DNA of 64,000 nt, taken from contig JASGHK010000005.1 in assembly GCA_049841135.1 (NCBI GenBank), positions 620,001 through 684,000 of the forward strand. Reading direction: 5' to 3'. Made by a program: the position numbers and the translations under genes. Source of the stretch: JACRCT01 sp049841135. GTDB taxonomy: Bacteria > Myxococcota > Myxococcia > Myxococcales > UBA5297. The notes beneath the pieces are model-generated. The model was given only the letters and a program-made list of their open reading frames with translations, did no database searches and was not told the DNA's origin. Positions within the stretch are counted from its first letter, which is position 1. Each line of letters starts with the position of its first letter. Below, piece after piece: positions 17,526-27,298 of the stretch.

Positions 17526-19730
17526 CTACTCGACCCCGAAGACGAAGACGCGGCCGCCCCACGTCCCGACGGCAATGCGCTTCTGGTCCGGCGACACCTC
17601 GAACGCGGTCGCAACATCACCGACGCTGGCGAAGTCGAACGCCGCGACGGCCTCTCCCGTCCCCTGCCGCAGCCACAGCCGGCCGTCTGCGTTCAACTCC
17701 GCGAACGCGCCGCCGTCCAGGCGCCGGCGCGCCCGAGCGCCCTTCTCGGCACTCACCCGACTCTCCTCCCCGGTCCGCGAAGGCCAGCTCGCCACCGCTG
17801 CTTCGAGCGAGACCGAGAGCCCTCCGTTGCGGTCGACGTCGCAGCCCCAGGCGTTTTCGGGAGCCGCCAGTACCGCCTCGACGGCCAGGGCTTCGTCGAG
17901 GAACTCGATACGGTCCCCGCGATAGAGGACGGGGCCACGCGCCTGGGCCCACCGCGTGCTGCAGGCGAAGCTCGCTTCGAGCTCCGCGGTCTCGACGCAC
18001 TTCCCCAGCTCGACGATGGCTGGCTTCGCGAAGTAGCCCTCCTCGGACGCATGGGAGTCCCAGGTCACGAGGCGCTTCGCGTCGGCCGACAGCCAGAGCG
18101 TGCTCGAGAGCCAGTCCAGCGGCCCCTTCCCCACCGCCAATCCGACGTGTGCCAGCGGAGGCGCCTGCCTCTTCAAGAGGCGCCCTGGCTGGGTGGTGCG
18201 ACACTTCTGCTGCTGCCGCCACACCTCGGCTTCTCGCGACTGGCTGCCAGCCATCTTCTGCTTCGCCGCGCAGACCCCAGGCTCGGCCCCGCCGGCGCCG
18301 GCGCAGATATAGGAGGTCGCCCAGAACGGCACCGGGAGCGGCGGCGTCACCAGCGCCGTGGTCGTGGCCTTCTTTTCTCTCAGGGACCATCGAAGGACGG
18401 CGGTCGCTTCGTGCTGAGGGATGCTGAGGCCTTCGCCCGTCGTCAGTCCATGGAGCGTCACAGGGTCGCCGGTCGCGTCCAGCGCCATCGCACTGACGGT
18501 GCCCACCTCCCAGGGAGGTTCGAAGCGCCGGCCCTCGCGCGCACGCAGGTCCCAAGAGACGAGCGCGCCGCTCGCATCTCCGCTGAGCAGCGAGTCGGCG
18601 CCCGTGAACTTGAGGCTGGTCACGGTCCCGCGATGCAGCCGACCCGCGGCCACGTCGTCGTAGGTTCCGCGACCCGTCGGGCCGACGAGCTGGAGCTCGA
18701 CGTCGTCGGAGTCGTCGAACACCCGCTCGAGCACCATCCGCCCGTTCGTGGCCACGGCGACCGACAGGAGATAACCCGCGCGACCGAACTCCCGGCTCTC
18801 GAGCGGGTTCTCGGTCCAGGCGGTGCGCAGCGTCGCGACCTCCACCAGCCGGGTCAGGCGCTTCTCGGAGTCCCAGACCACCGCCCATCCCGCGTTCGCG
18901 GCGAGGCCGGTGATCTCGCTGATCTGGCGCCTCGAATTGCTCTCGGGGGTCTTCTCGAAGCGGGCCAGACCTGCGAGGGGCCGGGAGCAGTTCCGGCGCT
19001 TGCCCTTGAACGAGCAGAGCGTCCCGCGGGTGTCGACCAGCGTCAGCTCATCTCCCCGCGCACCGAAGAACCGCTGGTAGGCCTCGTCGAAGCCCGACTC
19101 GGGGGCAGGCGGCAGGGTCACCGTCTGGAGCGTCCGGCCGTTTGCGAGATCCACGAGAACCGCCTCCTCGTCGGTGACGGTCCAGACCCGGCCCGCGCCT
19201 GCCCATAGGACCCGGTCGCCGATGGGCCCCTGCACGACGGCGCGGGACAGCGCGGTTCGAGTGCCCAGATCGACGAGCGTCGCGGCCGTCTGCGAACCCG
19301 CGCCGAAGGTGGTGGTGAACAGGACCAGGCGGTCTCGAGCCACGAGCTTGGCCGTCCGCACGTCGAACGACTGCGGCAGAGGGCAGGCCTCCTGCTGAAC
19401 CTCGACCACGCCGTTCGACTCACAGACGAAGAAGGACCGAACGGCGGCGCCCGGAGCCGCCGCGTCGACGAGGTACCCGCGGGTCAGCATCGTGACCTTG
19501 GGCTTCGGCTGCTGGTTCTGCGGCGGATAGGCGACGAGCAGCAACGCCGCGTCGCCTTCGGGTGACAGATCGAGCAGCGAGCGCGGGCTGGAGTAACCCC
19601 GGATCCGCCCGTTCGCGCCACGCGCGAGGGCCACAGGATCGCCCAAGGTGTAAAGCAGCGTTGCGGTGGTCGGGCCGCCTTGGGCAGGAGCAGCACCTGC
19701 CAGCAGCCCGAGGAGCAGTGCGAGCGTCAT
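17526..19730 (-). CDS. exported WD40-like beta-propeller protein
   Basis: 734 residues from ATG 19730, with GGAGG 6 nt upstream. The N-terminus MTLALLLGLLAGAAPAQG is a signal peptide. The rest shows repeated strands typical of propellers: DVRTAKLVARDRLVLF, GDRVLWAGAGRVWTVTDEEAVLVDL, GTVTSLKFTGADSLLSGDASGALVSWDLR (a clear WD40-type blade) and FEVSPDQKRIAVGTWGGRVFVFGVE at the end. Six or more Cys are present, compatible with export. Immediately downstream of the related propeller gene at 19793 (62-bp gap, same strand), so they probably form one operon. Function unknown; likely a scaffold or binding protein in the envelope. Confidence 0.65.
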   Translation of the reverse strand: MTLALLLGLLAGAAPAQGGPTTATLLYTLGDPVALARGANGRIRGYSSPRSLLDLSPEGDAALLLVAYPPQNQQPKPKVTMLTRGYLVDAAAPGAAVRSFFVCESNGVVEVQQEACPLPQSFDVRTAKLVARDRLVLFTTTFGAGSQTAATLVDLGTRTALSRAVVQGPIGDRVLWAGAGRVWTVTDEEAVLVDLANGRTLQTVTLPPAPESGFDEAYQRFFGARGDELTLVDTRGTLCSFKGKRRNCSRPLAGLARFEKTPESNSRRQISEITGLAANAGWAVVWDSEKRLTRLVEVATLRTAWTENPLESREFGRAGYLLSVAVATNGRMVLERVFDDSDDVELQLVGPTGRGTYDDVAAGRLHRGTVTSLKFTGADSLLSGDASGALVSWDLRAREGRRFEPPWEVGTVSAMALDATGDPVTLHGLTTGEGLSIPQHEATAVLRWSLREKKATTTALVTPPLPVPFWATSYICAGAGGAEPGVCAAKQKMAGSQSREAEVWRQQQKCRTTQPGRLLKRQAPPLAHVGLAVGKGPLDWLSSTLWLSADAKRLVTWDSHASEEGYFAKPAIVELGKCVETAELEASFACSTRWAQARGPVLYRGDRIEFLDEALAVEAVLAAPENAWGCDVDRNGGLSVSLEAAVASWPSRTGEESRVSAEKGARARRRLDGGAFAELNADGRLWLRQGTGEAVAAFDFASVGDVATAFEVSPDQKRIAVGTWGGRVFVFGVE

Positions 19731-19792
19731 CGGGTCCTCCGTCGTCGCGCGAGCGTCTGCAAGGCCGTGGCCAATGAGCTCGGACGTCGCAG

Positions 19793-20629
19793 CTACGGCT
19801 CGGGGAGCCTCGCATTCTTCTCGTCTGGGGGCGCCGCGAAGAGGAGCGCTCCCGTCTTCGCGTCGAAGACGAAGGCGCCTGCAGGCCGGGTCACGACGAC
19901 GAAGTCCCTTCCGGCTTGGACCGACAGACACTCGTCGGGTTCGCCCTGGCCCAGCGGGAGCTTGATCGCCTTCTTCTCCCGCAGGACCACGACCGGCGTG
20001 CAGGCTCCGAAGCAGGCGTCCGTGCCGCAAGACTCGTAGGCGAGGGTCGTGCCGCCCGACCGGACGACCCGCCACCCGGGGCCTTCCGCCTGGAAGGACG
20101 ACAGGAGCTTCGCCTCCTCCTGCGTCGGCGCTTCGCTGGGCTCTGTGTTGACGGAGAAGGCCAGATCCTGGAACGCCTTGAGACTCGAGACCCAGTCGTT
20201 GGAGAGGAAGCTGCCCCACGGCTCCTGCCCGTGTCGTGCCAGGCTGATGGACTCCACCTCGCGGTATCGCCCGCCCTCGAGCACCGAGAGGACGCCGCGG
20301 CCGTGCGCCTTGTCCACGCTGAAGGCGTACACCCGGCCGTCCTTGCCGAACGCGAAGCCGTCGGCCTCTCCCGGCGGAGCAGGCAGCGGCGTGGCTCTCC
20401 GCGAAGCCACCTCGACGAGGACGGGCTGCGGCCTCTCCACGAGCGCGCGCCGACCGTCGGGCGACCACTGGAAGCGGTTCGGCTCGCAGGCCTTCAGCTG
20501 GACGACCACCTTGGGCTTCCAGGAAGGAGGGCTGCGCTCGACGACGCTGCACGAGGCCTTCTCGACCTTCAGCGCGTAGAGCGCGGGCGGCGCGGCGGCG
20601 AAGACGGTCGACAAGAGGGCGAGGAGCAA
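19793..20629 (-). CDS. exported propeller-like protein, unknown function
   Basis: 278 residues starting at TTG 20629, preceded by GGAGG four nt upstream; no ATG fits the signal peptide MLLALLSTVFAAAPPALYA. The mature part has blade-like strands (NRFQWSPDGRRALVERPQPVLVEV, DGFAFGKDGRVYAFSVDKA, RDFVVVTRPAGAFVFDAKTGALLFAAPP) and six Cys, including SCGTDACFGAC. It resembles the downstream propeller in style and is probably co-transcribed with it. Upstream, 20630-20833 separates it from a rightward gene and should hold divergent promoters. No named family recognised. Confidence 0.6.
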   Translation of the reverse strand: MLLALLSTVFAAAPPALYALKVEKASCSVVERSPPSWKPKVVVQLKACEPNRFQWSPDGRRALVERPQPVLVEVASRRATPLPAPPGEADGFAFGKDGRVYAFSVDKAHGRGVLSVLEGGRYREVESISLARHGQEPWGSFLSNDWVSSLKAFQDLAFSVNTEPSEAPTQEEAKLLSSFQAEGPGWRVVRSGGTTLAYESCGTDACFGACTPVVVLREKKAIKLPLGQGEPDECLSVQAGRDFVVVTRPAGAFVFDAKTGALLFAAPPDEKNARLPEP

Positions 20630-20833
20630 GCGGCCTCCGAGGTAGGGCGAAAACGGTCCGCGCGGGCCTGCTGCGGTGCCGGCGGCGTCGGCCGCCCCCG
20701 ATGACTTCGCCCGTCTCGGGGTCGATCTTCAAGCCCGTCGGAGCATTGCCCGCCGTGGTTAGGGTCCCCGTGTCTCCCACTCACCGTGGCCTCCCGGAAC
20801 TTGTAGGCTGAACGCCCGTCCAAGGAGCAGCCC

Positions 20834-21497
20834 ATGACCGTTACCTTTCCCCGCCTGATGATCCTCGCGCCCGGCCAGGTCGAACACGCGCGCCACCTCT
20901 GCCGGCCGCTGGTGGGAGTGAAGGGCTCCGCGTACCCGCACGTGGCGGTGGTCGAGCGCGTCGAGGACGGGCAGTTCGTCGTCGCCGCGCGGACGGACGA
21001 CCGCGGCGCCGACGAAGCGACCATCGCCAGCGCGACCCAGAACGTGCGCCAGCAGAAGTGGTCGTGGTCGGTGATCGAGCAGTCGGGCTTCCTGTTCTGG
21101 AAGAAGCCCAGCCTGCTGAGGGGCATGGGCGAGGTCGCCCCGGGCTCGCTGATGACGACCGATGGTGGCGGGGTCGACGACCTGCCGACCGAGCTTCCTG
21201 TTGATTCCGGAGGCGATGCAGGAGGCCGCGAAGATGCTCGCGACCCAGACGCTCTTCGCGGTGGTGCCCAAGCGCGGGTGGCTCGTCGTCTCGCGCGGAG
21301 AGATCGGGAATCCCTTCGCCGCGCAGAAGATGCACCAGCTGACGTCGGGCATCGCCTCTCGCGGCGGCCGTTCGACCCTCTCCGGCAACGCGGTGCTCCT
21401 CTGGCAAGACGGGAAGCTCGTCGGCGTCGACGGGCGCGACGGCACCGGCGGGTACATCTCCATGCAGGGCGAGGACGAGGCCAACTGGTGGCCGTGA
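20834..21497 (+). CDS. hypothetical protein (one frame break)
   Basis: ATG 20834 has AAGGAG about 7 nt upstream. The first frame reads MTVTFPRLMILAPGQVEHAR to DDLPTE; the frame then shifts and continues LLIPEAMQEAAKMLATQ to the end EDEANWWP, giving ~220 residues after repair. The break is at 21191-21198 in GAGCTTCCTG, fixed by dropping one C. Length is 3n+1. No signal peptide or membrane helix, so probably cytoplasmic. The C-terminal part (LVVSRGEIGNPFAAQKMHQLTSGIASRGG) is unfamiliar. GC bias is normal on both sides, arguing for a single recent change or a sequence error. Confidence 0.6.
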
Positions 21498-21679
21498 CGC
21501 GAGCCTGATCGCCCGAATGCCGAAGGGCGTCCGCGCTTCGGGATCACGGTCCGCTGCGATCCTCACCCATTGCGCCGGCGGGTGGTGCCTTGGCCGCGGC
21601 GATGGTCGCACTCGAGAACGCCTCGTTCTCGGAGCCGTTGCCCTTTAGACTTGGCCAGGTCTTCCACCCGAGGTGTTCG

Positions 21680-21883
21680 ATGCTCAGGCTTTGCGCGGTC
21701 GTGGTGCTGGTGACTCTGGCGGGGTGCGCACACGGTCCTGGCTGGTGCGAGCTGGCGAAGGACTGCGAGGGACCCGGCGACCTGCAGGTCTGCGTCAAGA
21801 ACCAGTGCCGGGAGTGCGCCGACGACTCCGACTGCCGCGCCGGCATGAAGTGCGAGACCAACAAGTGCGTCTCGGCGCAGTAG
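21680..21883 (+). CDS. small Cys-rich lipoprotein
   Basis: 67 residues: signal peptide MLRLCAVVVLVTLAGC with lipobox LAGC, then a mature domain with eight Cys in a regular pattern (WCELAKDC, VCVKNQCRECADDSDC, MKCETNKC). The C-x5-C repeat style resembles the short disulfide-rich 'dickkopf-like' modules common in myxobacterial surface proteins. The start is the only ATG that gives a lipoprotein signal; the frame is open further upstream but without coding bias. The flanking 21498-21679 stretch shows nothing else. Function unknown. Confidence 0.65.
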   Translation: MLRLCAVVVLVTLAGCAHGPGWCELAKDCEGPGDLQVCVKNQCRECADDSDCRAGMKCETNKCVSAQ

Positions 21884-22202
21884 GCCCGGGTGCCGCCGGG
21901 GCGAATACAACCGAGTCGCCCACCACGACGGTGCGGACTCCGGGCCAGCTTCCACACGGAGTCACGACCGGCCCCTGAGTTTTCGGGCAGGTCGCGCTCC
22001 TAGCGGTGGCATTGCCCGCTGCCTGGCTGCAGGACGTGCCGTACAGGTGCTCTCCACAGCTCCCTGCGCCGCCATCTCGCTTGGCGCATCGGAAGGGTCT
22101 CGAGCGGAACCTGCCGCTCAAGCGCCTGCTCTTCGCCGCGCTCGTCGCCTCCCCCGTCGCCCACGTCTCCGCACTCGAGATTTCATGTTTCAATCACCCG
22201 CC
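21884..22202. other. intergenic region with possible leader peptide or signal-peptide remnant
   Basis: In the + frame ending at 22206, a stretch (about 22115-22206) reads LKRLLFAALVASPVAHVSALEISC and ends in a TGA that overlaps the ATG of the next gene as ATGA. It looks like a signal peptide with G/C-biased codons but has no start codon close by (GTG 22006 is the only one in frame). It could be the fossil of a secreted-protein gene or a coupled leader peptide. The minus strand holds a Cys-containing open stretch without start or clear bias. Otherwise nothing recognisable. Confidence 0.25.
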
Positions 22203-24117
22203 ATGAGCCCGGGCTTCCGCCACTTCGTCCTCCTCGCGCTGCTGCTGTCCGCGTCGTCCTGCGCGCGAGCCAACCCCGACGCGTGGTACCTCTCCTGGGA
22301 CTCGGGAACCCCTCTGTGCCACAGCGGCGCCTGCCGCTGCACCGGTTACGGCGTGTGCCGCGACGACTTCGACGGCTCGTTTGGACCGCTCCCCGGTACC
22401 CCCGACGCCTCCGCGCAGCTCGATGCCTCGACTCCCGACACGGGCCCCGAGTGCGACCTCGCCCGTCCCTGCTCGGTGCTCTGCAAGACCTGTTCGGGAG
22501 GCAGGTGCGTCAACCTCGGCGACCAGGTACCGGACGACCTGAACCGGTGCGCCGGACTCGGCCCCTGCTCCACCGGCAAGTGCGACGGCCAAGGGGCTTG
22601 TGGCTTCCAGCCCCCGAACTTCCGGTGCCGGAGTTCGGACGGCTTGTGCGACCCTGCAGAGTTCTGCACCGGGTCTTCCGTGGACTGCCCCGACAACCGA
22701 ATCGCCGACGCCGGGACCGTGTGCCGCCCCGCCGCCGACCTCTGCGACCTGGAAGAGATTCTGCGACGGCACGAGCACCCAGTGCCCCGACAACACCTTC
22801 AAGAAGGACGAGACCACTCCCTGCCGAGAGGCCATCAACCGCTGCGACGTCGCCGATTACTGCACCGGCACCCAAGCGGCCTGTGCCCCCGACAACAAGG
22901 CCCTCAGCGGGACCCCGTGCATCGACGAGTCCTGCAGCGGAAACATCTGGCTCCCGGAGCACACCTGCGACGGCAGCGGTGCCTGCCTCCCGCCCGCCCA
23001 GACCCAGATCCTCTGCCCTCCCTACGTCTGCAACTCGCCCACGGGCCATTGCACCACCAGCTGCCAGAAGGACGCGGACTGCACGACCGTCTGCGACCTG
23101 CGCTCCCACCAATGCGCCCGTGGCGTCACGGACGTCTCCTGCTCGCACGACGGAAGCACGGCGCTGCAGGACGCCATCGGCGGCTGCAAGGACTTCCCCT
23201 GCTACCTGCGTGTCACCGACGCCACCCCCTGCGGCAAGATCTCGGTCACCGACATGGACATCTACATCGTCGGAGCCACGATCGCCCCGGCGGACCTTGG
23301 AACCGCGGTCACGGTCGTCGAAGCAGGCTCCCAGACGACTCGCCTGGCGCTGGTGGACGTCACCATCCGAGGCGCCTACGGCGTGGACGGCAACGGAATC
23401 TTCGCTGAGGGGACCGGCAGCTCCCCAGGCCATCCCGACCTCTACCTCAACAACGTGACCATCGGCAGCGCGACCACCGGCGCGAGCAATGCCCTCAACG
23501 CCATCGCTGCCACCAACACCAATCTGGTCATCGAGCGATCGCGACTCATCAGCAACGGCGGTGCCGGCATCGAGGCCACCAAGGGCGACCTGAAGCTCGA
23601 CCGCACCCTCATCCAGTACAACGGCCATGCCGGCATCAAGCTCACCGACACGTCCTTCCAGATCCAGAACACCATCGTGGGGCGCAACGGCCTGACCGAC
23701 AGCGCTGTGGGAGTCGTGGTCACGTTCAGCTCGACTGGGCTCTCGAGGATCTTTCGGTTCAACACCGTCGCCGGCAACACCGGAGGCGGAATCGTCTGCA
23801 ACGGACCGACGCAAGCCGCGACGCCCCTCCTCAGCTCTCTCTTCTGGAACCCCGGAACCAACACCTTCGAGAACGACCGTTGTCTCGACGACCCCTCGAG
23901 CGACATCCCAGGCGGCTCCAATGCCTGCCTGAACACGACCGACACCGAGCTCGCCTTCGAATCCCCCACCCTCGTCGGCGCCAACTACCACCTCCGCGGC
24001 ACCTCGCCCTGCATCAACAAGCTCGACTGCCCCTCCGACCCGAGCTCCGACTTCGACTCCGACTCCCGCCCCCAACGCGGCCCCAAGTGCGATGTCGGCG
24101 CCGACGAGGTCCCGTGA
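22203..24117 (+). CDS. lipoprotein with disintegrin-like Cys repeats and right-handed beta-helix (one frame break)
   Basis: Starts MSPGFRHFVLLALLLSASSC (lipobox ASSC). Residues ~75-290 carry Cys repeats of the type seen in ADAM disintegrin-like segments: CDPAEFCTGSSVDCPDN, CDLEE|FCDGTSTQCPDN and CDVADYCTGTQAACAPDN. From ~320 onward, short repeated strands with Asn/Gly turns (NTNLVIERSRLISNGGAGIEATKG, DRTLIQYNGHAGIKLTDTS, FRFNTVAGNTGGGIVC) indicate a parallel right-handed beta-helix ending YHLRGTSPCINKLDCP. The frame breaks near 22758 in GAAGAGATTC: one extra base between Glu and Phe inside the second disintegrin-like repeat, where the other repeats show the expected spacing. Length 3n+1. About 637 residues if repaired. 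Likely a secreted or surface binder. Confidence 0.7.
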
Positions 24118-24180
24118 GCAGGCTTTAGGCTGCAGCCGTCCCTTCCTGGCACTTCACCGCAGGATTGAGCGCATCGTCGG

Positions 24181-25156
24181 CTAGGCGGGCACTGGCTCGA
24201 CCACGTAGAGCCGGCGGGCATAGCTGGCGACGAGGAGCAGGTCCCCGACCGCCACCAGCCCGCGCATCGAGTCGGAGCAGCTCCTTCGCGCGGTGAAGCC
24301 CTTCACCAGGGTGCGCCGGAGGATCTTCGACGTCGTGGGGTCGACCGCCGCGATGAGCAACTCCCCGCCGACGAGCCCTGCCAGCAGCAGCTCGTCGCCG
24401 CGCCGCAGCGCCGCCGGAGCGAGGCTGGCGCCCGGTACCCGCACCAGCTTCTGCTTCTGGGGCTTCTCGGGCCGGGCCAGGAGGATGCGGCACAGCGTCT
24501 CGCCCTCCCCCACGTCGATGACCGCCGGTCCCTCGTCGTCCCAGGAGAGGAAGGACGAGTAGAACCACGCGTCCGGCCCGAAACCCGCCAGGTGCTCGAG
24601 CCGGTCCCGTTCCACCCGCCGGAAGAGGTGCAGGCCGTGGTCGCGTCCGACGGTCGCCACCAGGTCGCCGTGGGCGATGATGTCCCGGCCGAAGGAGCCT
24701 TCGTCCCCCGTCGCGGCGTCCCCGACCGGGATGAGCTCGCCGGACTGCAGGTCCAGCCTCTCCACGCCCCTGCCTCTCGGAAGGTAGACGTCGTCCCCCA
24801 CGAACGCGGCGGAAGCCGCCACCTCGTTGGGCTTCGCCACCGCGGCGACCTCTCGCGGCGCCCGCGGGTCGGCGATGTCCAGGACCTCGACGCCATCGTC
24901 AGAGCAACAGACCAGCCGCGTGCCCGAGGCGTTCAAGCGCGTGCGCACCGTCCGGCCGAACCGCGTCTGGCGTTGGTGCAGCAGCCCGAGCTTCCCGCGG
25001 GTCCGAGGCGTCGAGGAAGAGCAGGTCCCGGAAGGTGTTGACCACCAGGACGCTCCCGACGAGCCACAGGTCGCGGAATCCGTCGGGCCACTCCATCCGG
25101 TCGGTGGCGCAGCCGGGGATGTGCCAGCTCAGCGCGCTCCACTTGGTGTCTGACAT
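24181..25156 (-). CDS. LVIVD-like beta-propeller protein (one frame break)
   Basis: ATG 25156 (MSDTKWSALSWH) has GAGAGG upstream. Repeated elements LFLDASDPRE, VEVLDIADPRAPREV and DVYLPRGRGVERLDL match LVIVD-type propeller blades, in which a strand is followed by D-x-x-D-P. No signal peptide is visible, so a cytoplasmic location is likely. The frame breaks at 24988-24994: the plus strand reads GAGCTTC and the minus strand GAAGCTC; removing one base gives DPRELGLLHQRQTRFGR. Length 3n+1; ~324 residues if repaired. It is divergent from the gene at 25478, and its 3' end faces the beta-helix gene with a 63-bp gap. Function unknown. Confidence 0.6.
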
Positions 25157-25477
25157 GAGCCTCTCCTCTCCACGTCCGCCCCGGTCTCGCTCGGAGCTAG
25201 ATTCCCATGCGTGGCACGCCGGACCGAGCGGGGAATTGCCACGCTGAGAGCGCGGAGCGGCAGGAGGGCGATCGCGCAGTGTCGGCGCTGGGCTGGACGC
25301 GTCGGCACCGTCCTGCGAGTCGCTGCTCCTCGACACCATCGCCTGGCTGGGCGAGAGGCTGTCGCCCAGGACCTTGCCGCCGAAACCGCACGCAAATCCC
25401 GCCTGTTGACGCGCGTGCGCAACACCGGACGCGCCGCGCGGACAATGAAGCCTCGCATCCACTCACTCGGAGGTCCC
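25157..25477. other. divergent intergenic region
   Basis: About 320 bp between the leftward propeller gene and the rightward Ca-binding-like gene; presumably both promoters lie here. I see no convincing -35/-10 pair, no strong inverted repeat and no small gene with coding bias. Confidence 0.3.
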
Positions 25478-26005
25478 ATGAGCTCCATCGGCAAGCGAAT
25501 CAACGACGTGCTTCCCGGCCTGGCCAACGCCAAGGTGCTCAAGAGCCGCGAGTACGAGATGAAGTGGGACAGCGGCGCGCCGACGGGCGTGAAGGTCCGC
25601 GAGCAGGAGCTCGACCTCGACGGTGACGGCCAGACCGACGTTCGCGCCGAGCGCCGCACGGACCTGAAGACCGGCCGGTTCGACGACAGCTTCGAGGTCA
25701 CCAACAGCACCCGGGTCAACCACGACAAGGTGCTGTTCCACACGGACGCCAACGGCGTGGTGCGCGCCGAGTACTTCAACGACCGGCTCCCGAACGGACA
25801 GATCGGCCGGCAGGTGAACCTGGGCGACACCAACAAGGACGGCAAGGTCGACTACAAGTCGGTGCATCTGCCGGACGGCCAGTACTTCGAGCGCGACGAC
25901 AGCGACGGCGACGGGCAGATCGACCGGGAGCGGAGCATCGACGCGCAGGGCAAGGTCTCGGAGAAGAAGCTCATCACCGACTCCTTCTTCGAGGACGAGA
26001 ACTGA
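25478..26005 (+). CDS. protein with Asp-rich EF-hand-like calcium-binding repeats
   Basis: 175 residues from ATG 25478 with GGAGG 4 nt upstream. Three Asp-rich loops resemble calcium-binding DxDxDG motifs: DLDGDGQTDVRAE, DTNKDGKVDYKS and DSDGDGQIDRE. They lie in a repeated scaffold of short strands (EYFNDRLPNGQIGRQV, SVHLPDGQYFERD, RSIDAQGKVSEKK) that resembles toxin-type or 'toxin-related' tandem strands. There is no signal peptide, yet the repeats are typical of exported calcium-stabilised proteins; another export route cannot be judged. Convergent with the gene at 26043. Confidence 0.6.
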   Translation: MSSIGKRINDVLPGLANAKVLKSREYEMKWDSGAPTGVKVREQELDLDGDGQTDVRAERRTDLKTGRFDDSFEVTNSTRVNHDKVLFHTDANGVVRAEYFNDRLPNGQIGRQVNLGDTNKDGKVDYKSVHLPDGQYFERDDSDGDGQIDRERSIDAQGKVSEKKLITDSFFEDEN

Positions 26006-26012
26006 GCCTCAG

Positions 26013-26025
26013 GCCGAGCTTCGGC
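26013..26025. terminator. short hairpin in convergent gap
   Basis: GCCGA-GCT-TCGGC, a 5-bp perfect stem, in the 37-bp gap between two converging genes. No T-run. It could serve as a weak bidirectional stop; support is only its position and symmetry. Confidence 0.3.
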
Positions 26026-26042
26026 GACGGAGCGCGGTCCCG

Positions 26043-26807
26043 CTAATACACCAGGCCCATCCCGGCCCCGAAGGCCGCGAGCGCCGCCAGTCCCAGTCCC
26101 CAGCGAAGCCAGCCGTTGCCGGGCCACGAGCGCGGCAACACCGGGCAGAGCATCGTCCAGAACGCCCCGCCGGCGGCCCAGAAGAACCAGAAGACCGTGG
26201 ACCAGGGGTCCGCCGGCGCGTGGGTGACGAGGGTGAGGAACCCCGTCGCCACGACCACGAACCCGAGGCCGGCGAGCCCTGGCCAGACCGGCGGCCGGGA
26301 GGGCGCCGTCGCGGGTGGCGCGGACGGCTTCGGCGGAGCGGGCAGATCCAGCCGGACGTGCTCCACCAGCACCTTTGGCCAGTGCTCGAGCGCCTTGGGT
26401 CCAGGGGTTCCGACCGCCGAGTCCAAGTCGTAATGCCACTCGACGTAGTGTTCGAGGCTCGAGAGCGCCAGCGCCGCCCGCTCGTTGAGGGAATCCCTGA
26501 GGCGATTCGCTGCCTCGGCGTCGCCGGAGAAGGACCCGGAGGCGCGGTCGTTCGGCGGACGTGACCAGGCCCACTCGTCATGGTCGGGCTCGAGGTCGAG
26601 GAAGAGCCATTCGGCAGCGAGGTTCGAGCTCGCCAGCTCCTCGACGAGGGGCTCCCGCTCGGCCGCCACCAGCGTCCACTCACCGATCCGGTAGACCTCG
26701 ACCGTGCCCTTGGTCGCTTCCGGGCTCAGGGCCTTGATGGCCTGGCAGAGCTCGTCCACCGGCACGATCCGCTTGAGCCAGAGGTGATTGCAGTTGCCGA
26801 GCGCCAT
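26043..26807 (-). CDS. hypothetical protein with C-terminal membrane helices
   Basis: 254 residues, ATG 26807, AAGGGG about 7 nt upstream. Residues 1-150 are soluble and begin MALGNCNHLWLKRIVPVDELCQAIKALSPEA, an alpha/beta arrangement with many acidic residues and Trp. After a Pro-rich linker (LPAPPKPSAPPATAPSRPP) come three hydrophobic helices (LAGLGFVVVATGFLTLVT, VFWFFWAAGGAFWTML and WGLGLAALAAFGAGMGLVY). It is therefore an inner-membrane protein with a cytoplasmic N-terminal domain. No family recognised. A further small membrane protein gene lies 100 bp upstream on the same strand. Confidence 0.55.
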   Translation of the reverse strand: MALGNCNHLWLKRIVPVDELCQAIKALSPEATKGTVEVYRIGEWTLVAAEREPLVEELASSNLAAEWLFLDLEPDHDEWAWSRPPNDRASGSFSGDAEAANRLRDSLNERAALALSSLEHYVEWHYDLDSAVGTPGPKALEHWPKVLVEHVRLDLPAPPKPSAPPATAPSRPPVWPGLAGLGFVVVATGFLTLVTHAPADPWSTVFWFFWAAGGAFWTMLCPVLPRSWPGNGWLRWGLGLAALAAFGAGMGLVY

Positions 26808-26907
26808 CCCGTGCCCCTTTCCCCACGCCGGGCGAGTTCTACCGCGAATGCGTCCGCTCGAGTGGCCCCGTGCGTCCTCCTTCCTGGTTTCGCGGTGGGC
26901 GAGACCA

Positions 26908-27201
26908 TCAACGTCGCAGGACCGCGGGAAGCCAGGCCAGGAAGTTGATGGCCAAGACCATGGTCACGAGCTCCCACGCGCAGGAGCACGTCAAGGCGAT
27001 GAGTGCACCGAGAAGGACACGCCTCGGACGGCCACCGGGCATGAACTGGTAGTTGGCCCAGAAGAAGCCCACGAGGCTGACGAAGAACGGCCATGCCGAA
27101 TGAAGGTGGTCATCGTACGGATGCTCGGTCACCACTTCGAGCACGACGGTGAGAACGAACCCACCCACGGCCACGACTGAGATTCGCGCGACCTGCGTCA
27201 T
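26908..27201 (-). CDS. small membrane protein, three helices
   Basis: 97 residues from ATG 27201; GGAAGG lies 4 nt upstream. Hydrophobic segments ISVVAVGGFVLTVVLEVV, FFVSLVGFFWANYQFM and LLGALIALTCSCAWELVTMVLAI predict three membrane helices, with a basic loop GGRPRR between the second and third. A His/Asp-containing loop (EHPYDDHLHS) lies between the first and second. No named family recognised. It may share a transcript with the membrane protein at 26043. Confidence 0.5.
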   Translation of the reverse strand: MTQVARISVVAVGGFVLTVVLEVVTEHPYDDHLHSAWPFFVSLVGFFWANYQFMPGGRPRRVLLGALIALTCSCAWELVTMVLAINFLAWLPAVLRR

Positions 27202-27298
27202 GGACCTTCCCTTGCTCGGGGCAGACCCGCGCCCTGGGCCGAGGAGTCTGTCGCTTCCTCCAGGATTTCCGGGAACCCGCGGGGGCGCCCGGCGAGCC

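Noticed and set aside
20705..20780. Minus-strand open stretch reading NAPTGLKIDPETGEVIGG, resembling an Ig/cadherin-like fragment
   Set aside because: Too short, lies ahead of the TTG start of the 19793 gene in another frame, and continues into Arg-rich non-coding-like sequence; at most a fossil.
21890..22100. Minus-strand Cys-containing open stretch (LYGTSCSQAAGNATARSATC)
   Set aside because: No start codon nearby, only moderate third-position G/C and no recognisable family; could be chance.
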